The translations under genes and the position numbers were made by a program. Source: DATBAT01 sp036271375 (GTDB lineage: Bacteria > Acidobacteriota > Terriglobia > Terriglobales > Acidobacteriaceae). From it: a stretch of DNA of 64,000 nt. Positions 44,710 to 52,382 of this stretch are shown here, piece after piece. The notes under the pieces were generated by a model. It did no database searches. It had not been told where the DNA came from and saw nothing but the letters and a program-made list of their open reading frames with translations. Numbering within the stretch: position 1 is the first letter of the stretch; each line of letters starts with the position of its first letter. The stretch covers positions 1-64,000 of the forward strand of contig DATBAT010000258.1 in NCBI GenBank assembly GCA_036271375.1, given 5' to 3'.

Positions 44710-44739
44710 CAACATTGGCGGCTCACATCCGATAATTTG
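44708..44739 (+). promoter_or_regulatory. Sigma-28-like promoter motif before the second needle-like gene
   Basis: AGCAAC (44708-44713), 14-bp spacer, TCCGATAATTTG (44728-44739). Both blocks and the spacer length are identical to the site before sctI (29501-29532). AGGAGG follows at 44742-44747, ahead of the ATG at 44757. Confidence 0.55.
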
Positions 44740-44756
44740 AACAGGAGGCGAAACCG

Positions 44757-45104
44757 ATGTCCGAAATTAACCGCGCTTTGAGCATGGCATCCTCGCCGAA
44801 TTACAGCATTGATCAGATTTTGCAGACCACCACGCCTGCCAAGCAGCCGGGAGGATTCCGGCGAGTACTGGGCGGAATCGTTGGCGCAGTGGGCAACGTC
44901 TTCGCTCCCGGAATCGGCGGCATGATCGGCAGCGCAATTTCCGGGAACACCGGCATCAACCAGACTGGCTTGATGAATGACTCCATGCAGTATCTGCAAC
45001 TGCAGAAACAGATGAACATGGAGCAGCAGGCTTTCGAAACCGCTTCCTCGGTGATGAAAGCTCGTCACGATGCGTCGATGGCCGCGATTCGCAATATGAC
45101 CTAG
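44757..45104 (+). CDS. Needle/inner-rod-like T3SS protein (module 2)
   Basis: 115 aa with a strong AGGAGG site. The middle is a Gly-rich hydrophobic stretch (GIVGAVGNVFAPGIGGMIGS), and the C-terminal helix reads SMQYLQLQKQMNMEQQAFET, then ASSVMKARHDASMAAIRNMT. The last segment has the LQxQ... and ...S-x-x-x-K-x-x-H-D pattern seen in needle and rod proteins and parallels the end of the Gly-rich protein at 40097. Size and position between small helical and TPR genes support a secreted structural subunit. Which of the two is the true needle cannot be decided from sequence. Confidence 0.5.
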   Translation: MSEINRALSMASSPNYSIDQILQTTTPAKQPGGFRRVLGGIVGAVGNVFAPGIGGMIGSAISGNTGINQTGLMNDSMQYLQLQKQMNMEQQAFETASSVMKARHDASMAAIRNMT

Positions 45105-45132
45105 CGGGACTGAAGGTCAATGGAGGTCACAA

Positions 45133-45537
45133 ATGGCAACCAGGTGGACTATCGCTCCTTCTAAAGAAGAAGCGGAGTTTTTGTTGGAAGCGGGAATCAT
45201 CTATCGCGACGCGAAGAACTTCGCCGCCGCCCGCGACGTATTCATGGGCGTGCAGACGCTATTTCCGAAGAGCGAAGTTCCCGAGGTACTGCTGGGCACC
45301 GTGTCTTTCCAGGAAGGCAAATTCGAAGAGGCCGAGCGGCACTATCAAAAGGCTCTCGAATTAAATTCGCGTAGCGCTTTCGCGCATGCCTATCTGGGCG
45401 AGGCTTCGCTGTTCCGCAAAGATAAAGAAGCAGCGCGCGTGCATCTGAAGACCGCTTTGACACTGGACCCTTTGGGAGAGTCGGGCAAGATGGCCCGAAG
45501 ACTCATGGAAATGTCCGATCAAGTGACGTTCGCGTAA
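45133..45537 (+). CDS. TPR protein, T3SS chaperone-like (module 2)
   Basis: 134 aa with about three TPR units (AEFLLEAGIIYRDAKNFAAA, EVLLGTVSFQEGKFEEAERH, AFAHAYLGEASLFRKDKEAA). Likely the chaperone for the needle-like protein encoded 29 bp upstream. Similar in build to the TPR proteins at 39617 and 40773. Confidence 0.72.
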   Translation: MATRWTIAPSKEEAEFLLEAGIIYRDAKNFAAARDVFMGVQTLFPKSEVPEVLLGTVSFQEGKFEEAERHYQKALELNSRSAFAHAYLGEASLFRKDKEAARVHLKTALTLDPLGESGKMARRLMEMSDQVTFA

Positions 45538-45552
45538 TCCGGCAGTTGAACG

Positions 45553-45915
45553 ATGGGTATTGATGACATCAAGCCGCCGGGGTTCTATGGCTCTTTTGTT
45601 CCTTCTTCAAGCGAAGCGCCAATTGAATCCAAGCGCGACAATAGTTTTTCCGAGGTCAAGGGTAAGGTGGAGTCCCCTGCCTCTGAGCCCGCGCGTCTGT
45701 CCTTGGGCGCAGCTGCCGATCTCAAGAAGACCGACCTTCAGGATCCCGCAAAGCTGGAACAGATAGTGCGCAGCTCGGCATCGGAACTTGTCGACTCGCA
45801 GAACTTGTCAGGACCTTTGTCGGCTTCCGACAAGAAATCGCTGGTGGATTTCCTTTCGCAAGATCCAAAGTTTCGTCAACAGATTGAGTCCTACCTTCGA
45901 AAGGTCGCGGTATAG
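45553..45915 (+). CDS. Small polar protein of the T3SS locus, FlgM-like pattern possible
   Basis: 120 aa, 15 bp after the TPR gene and 3 bp before the FHA gene. The N-terminal half is disordered. The C-terminal half reads PARLSLGAAADLKKTDLQDP, then AKLEQIVRSSASELVDSQN and LVDFLSQDPKFRQQIESYL. FlgM anti-sigma-28 factors have a V/R-x-LS-x-x-A segment followed by an Asp-plus-Lys-rich helix and end near a small helix pair. This loose resemblance, and the presence of a sigma-28-type factor opening the locus, makes an anti-sigma role possible but unproven. Confidence 0.3.
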   Translation: MGIDDIKPPGFYGSFVPSSSEAPIESKRDNSFSEVKGKVESPASEPARLSLGAAADLKKTDLQDPAKLEQIVRSSASELVDSQNLSGPLSASDKKSLVDFLSQDPKFRQQIESYLRKVAV

Positions 45916-45918
45916 GCC

Positions 45919-46440
45919 ATGGAGATTCTGCTTTCTATTCGCTCCAAGACGGACGGCAGCGTCCGTGAACTGAAGCAAGAAATTGCCAGCGGCGTGGCTC
46001 TGGGTCGCGGCGCGGAGCACGGCATTCTGCTGGACGGGCAGGACCTCTCCCGCGAACACGTGGTGCTTACCACCGACGGCGACCGCGTTTTCGTAACCGA
46101 CCTGAGCAGCAATGGAACGTGGCTGAACGGAAAGCGGCTTACGCGATTAACCCGCAGCGCCTTTCGCGTGGGCGATTCCGTTGACATCCCTGGCTACACG
46201 CTGAGCTATCGGCTCGAAGAACCTCCACCACCGCCCGAACCTGCGAAAGCACCTGAGGCACCGGCCCCACTGCCAAGTATCGAGCGGCAGGTGGTGGTTT
46301 CACCTCCAGAGCCGATTCGTCCCGCGCCACGCGGTAATCCTGTCTTTGCTTTTATCGGATCGTTCAGTTTTGGAGAGAAGTTCTTGATTCTGGTTGGACT
46401 GGGCGGACTGTTGCTGATCTACACCTACGCGGGATTGTAG
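45919..46440 (+). CDS. FHA domain protein with C-terminal membrane helix (minimal SctD-like)
   Basis: 173 aa. Residues 1-100 are an FHA domain (GVALGRGAEHGILLDGQDLS with Gly-Arg, SREHVVLTTDGDRVFVTDLS with SxxH, SSNGTWLNG with the Asn of the NGT turn), so phospho-Thr binding residues are intact. A proline-rich linker of about 45 residues follows, then a transmembrane helix at about 154-172 (FLILVGLGGLLLIYTYAGL), which is the C-terminus. SctD proteins have a cytosolic FHA-like domain, one helix and a large periplasmic ring domain. This protein has the first two and lacks the third. Its end overlaps the convergent kinase gene by 16 bp. Confidence 0.8.
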   Translation: MEILLSIRSKTDGSVRELKQEIASGVALGRGAEHGILLDGQDLSREHVVLTTDGDRVFVTDLSSNGTWLNGKRLTRLTRSAFRVGDSVDIPGYTLSYRLEEPPPPPEPAKAPEAPAPLPSIERQVVVSPPEPIRPAPRGNPVFAFIGSFSFGEKFLILVGLGGLLLIYTYAGL

Positions 46441-48572
46441 GGAAAGGTTCGAACATCAAAGCCGACCAGGCGATGGTAGTAAGGCTCGATCAACTCCCAG
46501 AGCCGTTCCTGATTTTTCCAAATCAGAAATCCTAAGAGACAGGCGACTGCCAGAATCAAGATCCAGATGATCACCGGAGTTTCTTCTCCTTTGACCTTTA
46601 CTTTCTTGGCTGGTTTTGGCTCTGCCGCCACGGGCGCAGGCGCAACCGGAGCAGCGGCGGGTTTCCGCACATTAAGAATTACCGTTCGGTTGGCTCGCTG
46701 CGCAACCGGACGCAGCTTTGCCATAACCGCCTGAGGGTCGGGCGGTCTCTTCTCCGCGTTCTTCTCCATCATCTCTTCGACCAGGTCCGACATCGCCGCC
46801 GGACAAGATGGAAGTAGCATCTTTAACGGTGTGGCTCGCTTTTCCAGGTCACCGTGCCAGCGCAGCCAGTCCAGATCCGATCGCTGTTCTGGAAATGTTT
46901 TTTGAAACATCAGCTTTCCCAGCAGGATTTCGTAAAACATCATCCCCAGCGCATAGACGTGGGCAGTGGAGCTTTGCGCTCCGCCTTTGTCGGCAAAGAT
47001 TTCCGGAGCGGCATACCGTGGCGACGTCAGAATAATTCCGGAACCCGAACCTTGGTCCGAGGGCGTCGCAGAAGTGCGGATCGTCGCCTTGCCCGCACGG
47101 TCAAAAAAGACATTTTCCGGGCTGAGAGCCGCTCCTTTGTTATTAGCTGCGTACATATCCAGCAAAGCTTGCACCGTGGCAACGAAGGGGTAAACCACTT
47201 CCTCAAGTTGCGGAGGATTGTCCTTCATGTAGCCGGCCAGGGTTTCTGGCTGCGCTAAGAATGGCAAAGAAATCTCCGGAGCAACTTTCGGCCGCGGTGC
47301 CGATGGCTTTACATCTGGCTTCGGAACGGGAGGAGGCGTGACGGGTTTGACCGGAACTGCCGGCGAAGACTGCCGCACCGGAGGAGCCGCAGGTGGGCCA
47401 GGTGGTTTGGCTGCGTTGGGTATTGCTGCCGGGCGGACTCCCGACGGTGGCCGGGCTGGCTGGCCTTTTTGGTTGGCAGCGCTCGGACTCTTCGACAGAA
47501 ATGCCTTGCGTTCTTCCGGCTTTTGCAAACTCTCCGAGGCCAGAACGTAAAGGCGATCCAAATCTGTGGTTCGCGACGCAGCCTCCTTGATGATCACCCT
47601 GGCCATCGGTCCGACAAAGGCGGCAAGCAGGTGCTGTACGTCGCTGAGGACATCGGGATCCCACTTGAAGTCGTGCGCCACCTGGAGCGCCTCAAGTTCA
47701 TGGGAAGAATTCCCCGATTTTTTGTCCCCGAACCCTTGCGGCGCGATGGCGGCAAGGGCGTTTTTCGAAACCGCAGGACTTACAGGGAATCCAAACGCCG
47801 TCTGAATCCCGCTGGAAAACGAGAACGCGGTGGGATAGCGGTCATAAACCGCTTTGGCCAGGGCCTTGGCGCAAACCGCATCGAAATTTGTGGGTACGTT
47901 GGGGTCTATTGCCGATGGCGGTTTTTCTTTTTCATGACACACGCGGTCCAGCAAACCTTGCGGGGGGCCAGCAAAAGGACTGACGCCGGTAAGCAGTTCG
48001 TAAAAGATAATACCTGCGGAAAAAACGTCGGAGCGGCGGTCTACGGGCAGCCCTCCAAATTGCTCCGGTGACATGAATTGCGGCGTGCCGGCAGTGAACC
48101 TCGCCACCCCAAAACCCGCGATATGAAGCTTTCCGTCCTTGGTGACCACTAGGTTTGCGGGCTTGAGGTCGTGGTGCGCCACCCCTTGATCGTGGGCATA
48201 GTCAAGGGCGGCCAAAAGTTGCACCCCGAGGCTAACGGCATCCGGCAAAGGAACGTGCAAGCCCGGAGGCAAAGATATCCCGTCAACGTATTCGGTTGCG
48301 ATGAAGGCAATGCCGGCATCCTCCCCGTATTCCAGAACTTTCACGATGCCCGGATGATTGAGTGCGGCGGCAGCGCGTGCTTCACTCTGAAATTCCGCAA
48401 GACCGGAGGCGCCGTCGGCCTCCAACCGGTTCTTGGTGACCGTCTTGAGGGTCACGCTGAGATTTGTGGCCGGGTCTATCCCCCTGAAAGTCTGCCAGGA
48501 ATCCCCTTGGGCAAGCGTTTCGGCGATCTGAAAACGGCCGATTTTTTCGGGGTGGGGCGTCTCAGCGCACAT
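46425..48572 (-). CDS. Membrane-anchored tandem kinase-like protein lacking the DFG Asp
   Basis: 715 aa. Kinase-like domain 1 (residues 11-255): VTLK with Lys43, AHHDLKPAN at 132-140 (Asp135 kept), but the DFG motif reads GFG (residues 153-155), and the Gly loop is AQGDSW. Residues 307-360 hold a module with FVGPMARVIIKEAASRTTDL. A second kinase C-lobe (about 440-625) contains APEIFADKGGAQSSTAHVYA and LGMMFYEILLGKLMF, but no catalytic loop. A Lys-rich stretch and a transmembrane helix follow (about 666-685), then 30 residues outside. It is likely a pseudokinase or a weak kinase that works as a scaffold at the membrane. It converges on the FHA gene, and the next kinase is divergent, so the set may act together with the FHA proteins. 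Confidence 0.82.
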   Translation of the reverse strand: MCAETPHPEKIGRFQIAETLAQGDSWQTFRGIDPATNLSVTLKTVTKNRLEADGASGLAEFQSEARAAAALNHPGIVKVLEYGEDAGIAFIATEYVDGISLPPGLHVPLPDAVSLGVQLLAALDYAHDQGVAHHDLKPANLVVTKDGKLHIAGFGVARFTAGTPQFMSPEQFGGLPVDRRSDVFSAGIIFYELLTGVSPFAGPPQGLLDRVCHEKEKPPSAIDPNVPTNFDAVCAKALAKAVYDRYPTAFSFSSGIQTAFGFPVSPAVSKNALAAIAPQGFGDKKSGNSSHELEALQVAHDFKWDPDVLSDVQHLLAAFVGPMARVIIKEAASRTTDLDRLYVLASESLQKPEERKAFLSKSPSAANQKGQPARPPSGVRPAAIPNAAKPPGPPAAPPVRQSSPAVPVKPVTPPPVPKPDVKPSAPRPKVAPEISLPFLAQPETLAGYMKDNPPQLEEVVYPFVATVQALLDMYAANNKGAALSPENVFFDRAGKATIRTSATPSDQGSGSGIILTSPRYAAPEIFADKGGAQSSTAHVYALGMMFYEILLGKLMFQKTFPEQRSDLDWLRWHGDLEKRATPLKMLLPSCPAAMSDLVEEMMEKNAEKRPPDPQAVMAKLRPVAQRANRTVILNVRKPAAAPVAPAPVAAEPKPAKKVKVKGEETPVIIWILILAVACLLGFLIWKNQERLWELIEPYYHRLVGFDVRTFPYNPA

Positions 48573-48836
48573 GGAATCAGGAGTAAGAATTAACCGGATT
48601 TACGTTCCGCCGCGCTTGCGGCAGCCGTTGATTGTAGCATTCCGCCGGTTTCAGGGAACCTCGTGGCCATCCGGGAAGCCGGCGCCGTCAACGCCACAAA
48701 CTGCAAGGTTCATTCAGCATTGCCGGGACAAAAAGGCTCCCCGGGAAAGGCCAGAATATGAGACCATACGAGGCTATCCCGGTGTGGGCCGCGCCGACCA
48801 ATTGGCCCGCCGTCAGGGTGGGATGAGCGTCGATCC

Positions 48837-51338
48837 ATGGAACCTGGTGCCCCAAAAAAGATCAATAAGTACGACGTTCTAGGCCTGATCGGCCGCGGTG
48901 GCATGGGAGTGGTCTACAAGGCCATCGATAGCTCTCTTGATCGCCTGGTTGCCATCAAGATGGTCACCAGCGCGGACGATTCACACGGCGACCTTCTCAA
49001 ACGCTTCTACCGCGAAGCGCAGTTCACCGCTAATCTCCGCCATCAGAATATCGTCACGGTCTACGAACTGGGAGACTTTGAAGGCAGGCCCTACCTGGTG
49101 ATGGAGTATCTCGCCGGTCAGAGCTTAGAGTCGATGCTTGCCCGTCAACCCATGAGCCTGCGCCAGCGGGTCAGCCACGTTCGGCAACTTTGTAACGGCC
49201 TGCACTACGCGCATTCCCGCCAACCCAGCGTGATTCATCGTGATATCAAACCAGCAAACATCGTTGTTCTTGAAGACGGTACGGCCAAGATCGTTGACTT
49301 CGGCATTGCGCGCCTCGACCAATCCAACGACACGCGTTCGGGACAGATCATGGGCAGCTATCACTACATGTCTCCGGAACAGATCGAGAACGAACAACTC
49401 GATGGCCGCACCGATATCTTCTCCGCCGGCGTCGTTCTCTACCAACTCCTGACGTTGACACTTCCGTTCGAAGGCAGTGGTATCGCGCAGACGCTGCACC
49501 GTATCGTGAAGAGTCCGCCAGCTCCGCTAAATCAATTCCTCAAAGAATATCCCGCGGGGCTTGACGACATCATTGCCCGTGCGCTGGCCAAGAACAGGAA
49601 CGAACGATACCAGTCAGCTTCGGAGTTTGCATTTGACCTGACGCAAATTGAAGACGAACTGGGCCGCGGACTGTTCGACGATCACATTCAGCGCGCGGAA
49701 GAATATTTGCGCGGTTCTGAGTTTGACCGCGCCAAGCAGGAACTGGTTAGGGTGTTGGACGTCGATCGCCATCACGCTCGCGCCGACGAGCTGATGAAGG
49801 AAGTGCAGCAGGCAATATCAAGGCAGCATCGCAAGATACGCGCCCGGGATTTTCGTGCCCACGCGGAAGAAGCCTTGGAGCAGAGCCATTTCAACGAGGC
49901 CCTGAGTTTTATCGATCAGGCGATCGGCCTGGATAATACCGACACGACTCTTCAGGAATTCCGCGGACAAATATCGGAATTGCAGGCGCAAGGCAAGCGA
50001 GTCAATGAGCTTTTGGACCAAGCCGAACGGGCTTGCGCCAGCCACGACTTGGATGAGGCCTCCCGTGCCGTCGAAGCGGCGCTGAATATCGACAGCAATT
50101 CGCCAAGAGCGCGCACCCTCAAAGCGGTCATTGAAGCGAAGCTGCTGGAGCGAGAAAAGACGCGCCAGTTGCAGGAAAAACTGGCCTCCGCGCGGGAACG
50201 CCTCAGTGCGGGGAACTTCTCGGAAGCCCTTGCATTTCTTCGCCAGGCGGAAAAGCTTGATCCTACGGTGTCCGGTCTGCGCGGCCTGATTGCGGTTGCC
50301 GAATTCGGACAACAGGAACAAGCCCGGCAGAAAGTTGTAGGCAAGGCCACGCTTGAAATTCACGACGCGCTCAGCCGGCAGGACGCGCCCCTGGCCCGCA
50401 ATCTAGCCGCCTCCGCGCTGGAGAAATTTCCCGAAGACCGCAGCCTTCTCGATTTGAAGGCTTCGATGGACCGGCAGATTGAAGCGCAACGCCGCGAACA
50501 GATTGCAGAAATCAGGAGCCGAACTGCGGCGAGGGAATTCGACGAGGCAGAACGGCAGTTAGCGTCTGCACGACGCGAATTGGGAGACACGCCGGAGTTC
50601 CAACAACTGGCCAATGAAATTCAGTCCTCGCGAACCGCGCAGAACGAAGAGAAGTTGCGCCGGCCTGCCGCCGGCGATTCAGGGGCTTCTTCATGGCAGT
50701 TCGGGCAGCGCAGTTCACGGGACTTACCTGCGTCGGGTGGTTCGACAAATCTCAGAACCGGACGTCAACGCCCCGAAGACCACAGCGTAGCAGAGCTGAC
50801 GCCGCTCGCCGGAATTCCCATCCCCGATACAACACCCAGACCTGTTCCGCCCCCGGACGTGCAGCCCCTGCCCACAGGGTGGCAGCAAGAAACTTTGAGT
50901 GCTGTTGAGAAACAACTCGCCAACTTCATTGGACCTCTGGCCAGACTTGCGGTGAGACGGGCAAGCTCCAGAACCACCGACCTGGACCACCTCTACGAGA
51001 TGCTTTCTACGAGCGTGGCAAGCGCAGAAGACCGCCGAACGTTTCTTGCCGGAAAGATCAAAGGCAGTGCGCCGGGGACAGGTGCTCGATCGACCGGGCC
51101 GCAAGTTCCCGCGGCCGCGGCCAATGCCGCATCTCGCGCCGAACTCACCCCGGCGGCAACGGATCAAGCCACAAAACGCTTGGCACGACACGTAGGTCCA
51201 CTAGCCGGGGTGCTGGTAAAACGCACAGTCCAACGGGCAGACAACCTGCGGCATCTCTATGAGCTTCTATGCGAGCACATCGACTCGCAGCCAGCACGAG
51301 ACCACTTTCTGCAAGAAGCCGGCTTCGGTAAGAACTAG
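48837..51338 (+). CDS. Ser/Thr protein kinase with TPR-like coiled coil and two C-terminal GPxA modules
   Basis: 833 aa. A PknB-type kinase domain spans residues 12-275. IGRGGMGVVYKA is the Gly loop, VAIK gives Lys41, HRDIKPAN carries Asp136, and DFG is at 154-156. GSYHYMSPEQ is the P+1 loop, and the domain appears active. Residues 285-620 hold TPR/coiled-coil repeats (YLRGSEFDRAKQELVRVLDV, FNEALSFIDQAIGLDNTDTT). Two copies of a short module end the protein at about 691-741 (LANFIGPLARLAVRRASSRT) and 770-833 (LARHVGPLAGVLVKRTVQRA). The same module occurs once in the neighbouring kinase-like protein. Start ATG 48837 has only a weak Shine-Dalgarno. It could phosphorylate FHA partners of the T3SS locus. 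Confidence 0.92.
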   Translation: MEPGAPKKINKYDVLGLIGRGGMGVVYKAIDSSLDRLVAIKMVTSADDSHGDLLKRFYREAQFTANLRHQNIVTVYELGDFEGRPYLVMEYLAGQSLESMLARQPMSLRQRVSHVRQLCNGLHYAHSRQPSVIHRDIKPANIVVLEDGTAKIVDFGIARLDQSNDTRSGQIMGSYHYMSPEQIENEQLDGRTDIFSAGVVLYQLLTLTLPFEGSGIAQTLHRIVKSPPAPLNQFLKEYPAGLDDIIARALAKNRNERYQSASEFAFDLTQIEDELGRGLFDDHIQRAEEYLRGSEFDRAKQELVRVLDVDRHHARADELMKEVQQAISRQHRKIRARDFRAHAEEALEQSHFNEALSFIDQAIGLDNTDTTLQEFRGQISELQAQGKRVNELLDQAERACASHDLDEASRAVEAALNIDSNSPRARTLKAVIEAKLLEREKTRQLQEKLASARERLSAGNFSEALAFLRQAEKLDPTVSGLRGLIAVAEFGQQEQARQKVVGKATLEIHDALSRQDAPLARNLAASALEKFPEDRSLLDLKASMDRQIEAQRREQIAEIRSRTAAREFDEAERQLASARRELGDTPEFQQLANEIQSSRTAQNEEKLRRPAAGDSGASSWQFGQRSSRDLPASGGSTNLRTGRQRPEDHSVAELTPLAGIPIPDTTPRPVPPPDVQPLPTGWQQETLSAVEKQLANFIGPLARLAVRRASSRTTDLDHLYEMLSTSVASAEDRRTFLAGKIKGSAPGTGARSTGPQVPAAAANAASRAELTPAATDQATKRLARHVGPLAGVLVKRTVQRADNLRHLYELLCEHIDSQPARDHFLQEAGFGKN

Positions 51339-51463
51339 CGGCCCGTCGCTCTCCGCAGCGGACGACCAAGCCTTTCTGGACCTACGCGAAGACCGGTGTC
51401 TCGATCGTTATTACGACTCAGTCCCTCCTTTGCGACTAGCCTTATAAAGAGATCTCTTCCGGA

Positions 51464-52228
51464 CTATTTGAAGGTGGCGGTGCTGCGAAGCAGTTCGTCA
51501 CGGTGACCCGAGCCGTCGGTCACCGCGTCGAATGCCGGACCACCCAGCGGGCTTGCTTTCATCGCACCGCGAATCGCCGCGTTCACTTTGTCGAGTGCTT
51601 CCGCGTTGGCTGCGATGTAGAGGATTGAAAACGTGTTGGGCGGGTGAGTGTGGATGGCCTCCAGGTCGATTTCGTATTCGTGAATCGTTCCGTCACTCAG
51701 TAGCTTTTCCAAGAGGGGCACGATCAGGTTCTTAGCTAGCGTATCCACCGCATCCTCGGGCGCGGATTCCTTTAACTTGTACATTCCCACGTGGGTGTAG
51801 ACGTCCTTCCACGTTCCCGGCTGCCAGTTATAGTAGGTGCTTACGTAAAGCCCATCAAAGTGCTTGGTCGCGGCGGTAAACACGGGAGAGGTCGCGGTGC
51901 CGTTCTTATAAGACTGGTCGAGCACGTTGAGCACGGCGGCCATCGACATCCCCGACCACCAGTCGTCGTGGGTTTCGCCGTCCGCCTGGTGAATCAGGTT
52001 GGTGTCGTTGCCATAACCAACGATGGTTCCGCTGGCGATGTTCTTATCCATCAGGGCGCGGTCGGTTGCTGTGGCCTTGTCCATCTCACCCCATTGAGCG
52101 CGTGGGATGGCCCAGTTGGCGACGTAGCTATACATCGGCGGTTTCTCTTTCACTTCCTGCGCGTGCGCCGCCAAGGCCACCATCGCGATCGCACCGATCA
52201 TGAGAACTCTGCCCATCAATTTGTTCAT
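51464..52228 (-). CDS. Secreted protein of unknown function
   Basis: 254 aa from ATG 52228, which has GGAGACACT directly upstream. A longer frame to 52324 adds a low-quality extension. Signal peptide MGRVLMIGAIAMVALAAHAQ. The mature part (YSYVANWAIPRAQWGEMDKA, YVSTYYNWQPGTWKDVYTHV) has no domain I recognise. It looks like a soluble exported protein. It stands alone between a kinase and decayed surface-protein genes. A copy of a 40-bp palindrome lies just upstream of its start. Confidence 0.7.
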   Translation of the reverse strand: MNKLMGRVLMIGAIAMVALAAHAQEVKEKPPMYSYVANWAIPRAQWGEMDKATATDRALMDKNIASGTIVGYGNDTNLIHQADGETHDDWWSGMSMAAVLNVLDQSYKNGTATSPVFTAATKHFDGLYVSTYYNWQPGTWKDVYTHVGMYKLKESAPEDAVDTLAKNLIVPLLEKLLSDGTIHEYEIDLEAIHTHPPNTFSILYIAANAEALDKVNAAIRGAMKASPLGGPAFDAVTDGSGHRDELLRSTATFK

Positions 52229-52325
52229 AGTGTCTCCATTCTTGAAATTCGCCCCTAAGGGGCATCGAAAGGTGTGCACTCTAATTAGCGGGAACGGCAC
52301 GCGAAAACTGGCACGGTTGTGCAAA

Positions 52326-52363
52326 CTTTACAAAACGTTCCGCGTGGAACGTTTCGTATAGAC
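52326..52363. repeat. Imperfect copy of a dispersed 40-bp palindrome
   Basis: CTTTACAAAACGTTCC-GCGT-GGAACGTTTCGTATAGAC. The core AAACGTTCCGCGTGGAACGTTT is identical to the copy at 60070-60109, and the outer arm has a few changes. It lies just past the 3' end of the decayed FN3 gene on the minus strand and upstream of the secreted-protein gene. Confidence 0.75.
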
Positions 52364-52382
52364 AGATTTGTGATGACAGTGA

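Noticed and set aside
28764..46440. Flagellar gene cluster
   Set aside because: FliO-like and FliA-like genes are present, but SctJ is a lipoprotein and no flagellin, hook, rod, motor or FliG/M/N-type genes are seen, while TPR chaperones and needle-like genes are.
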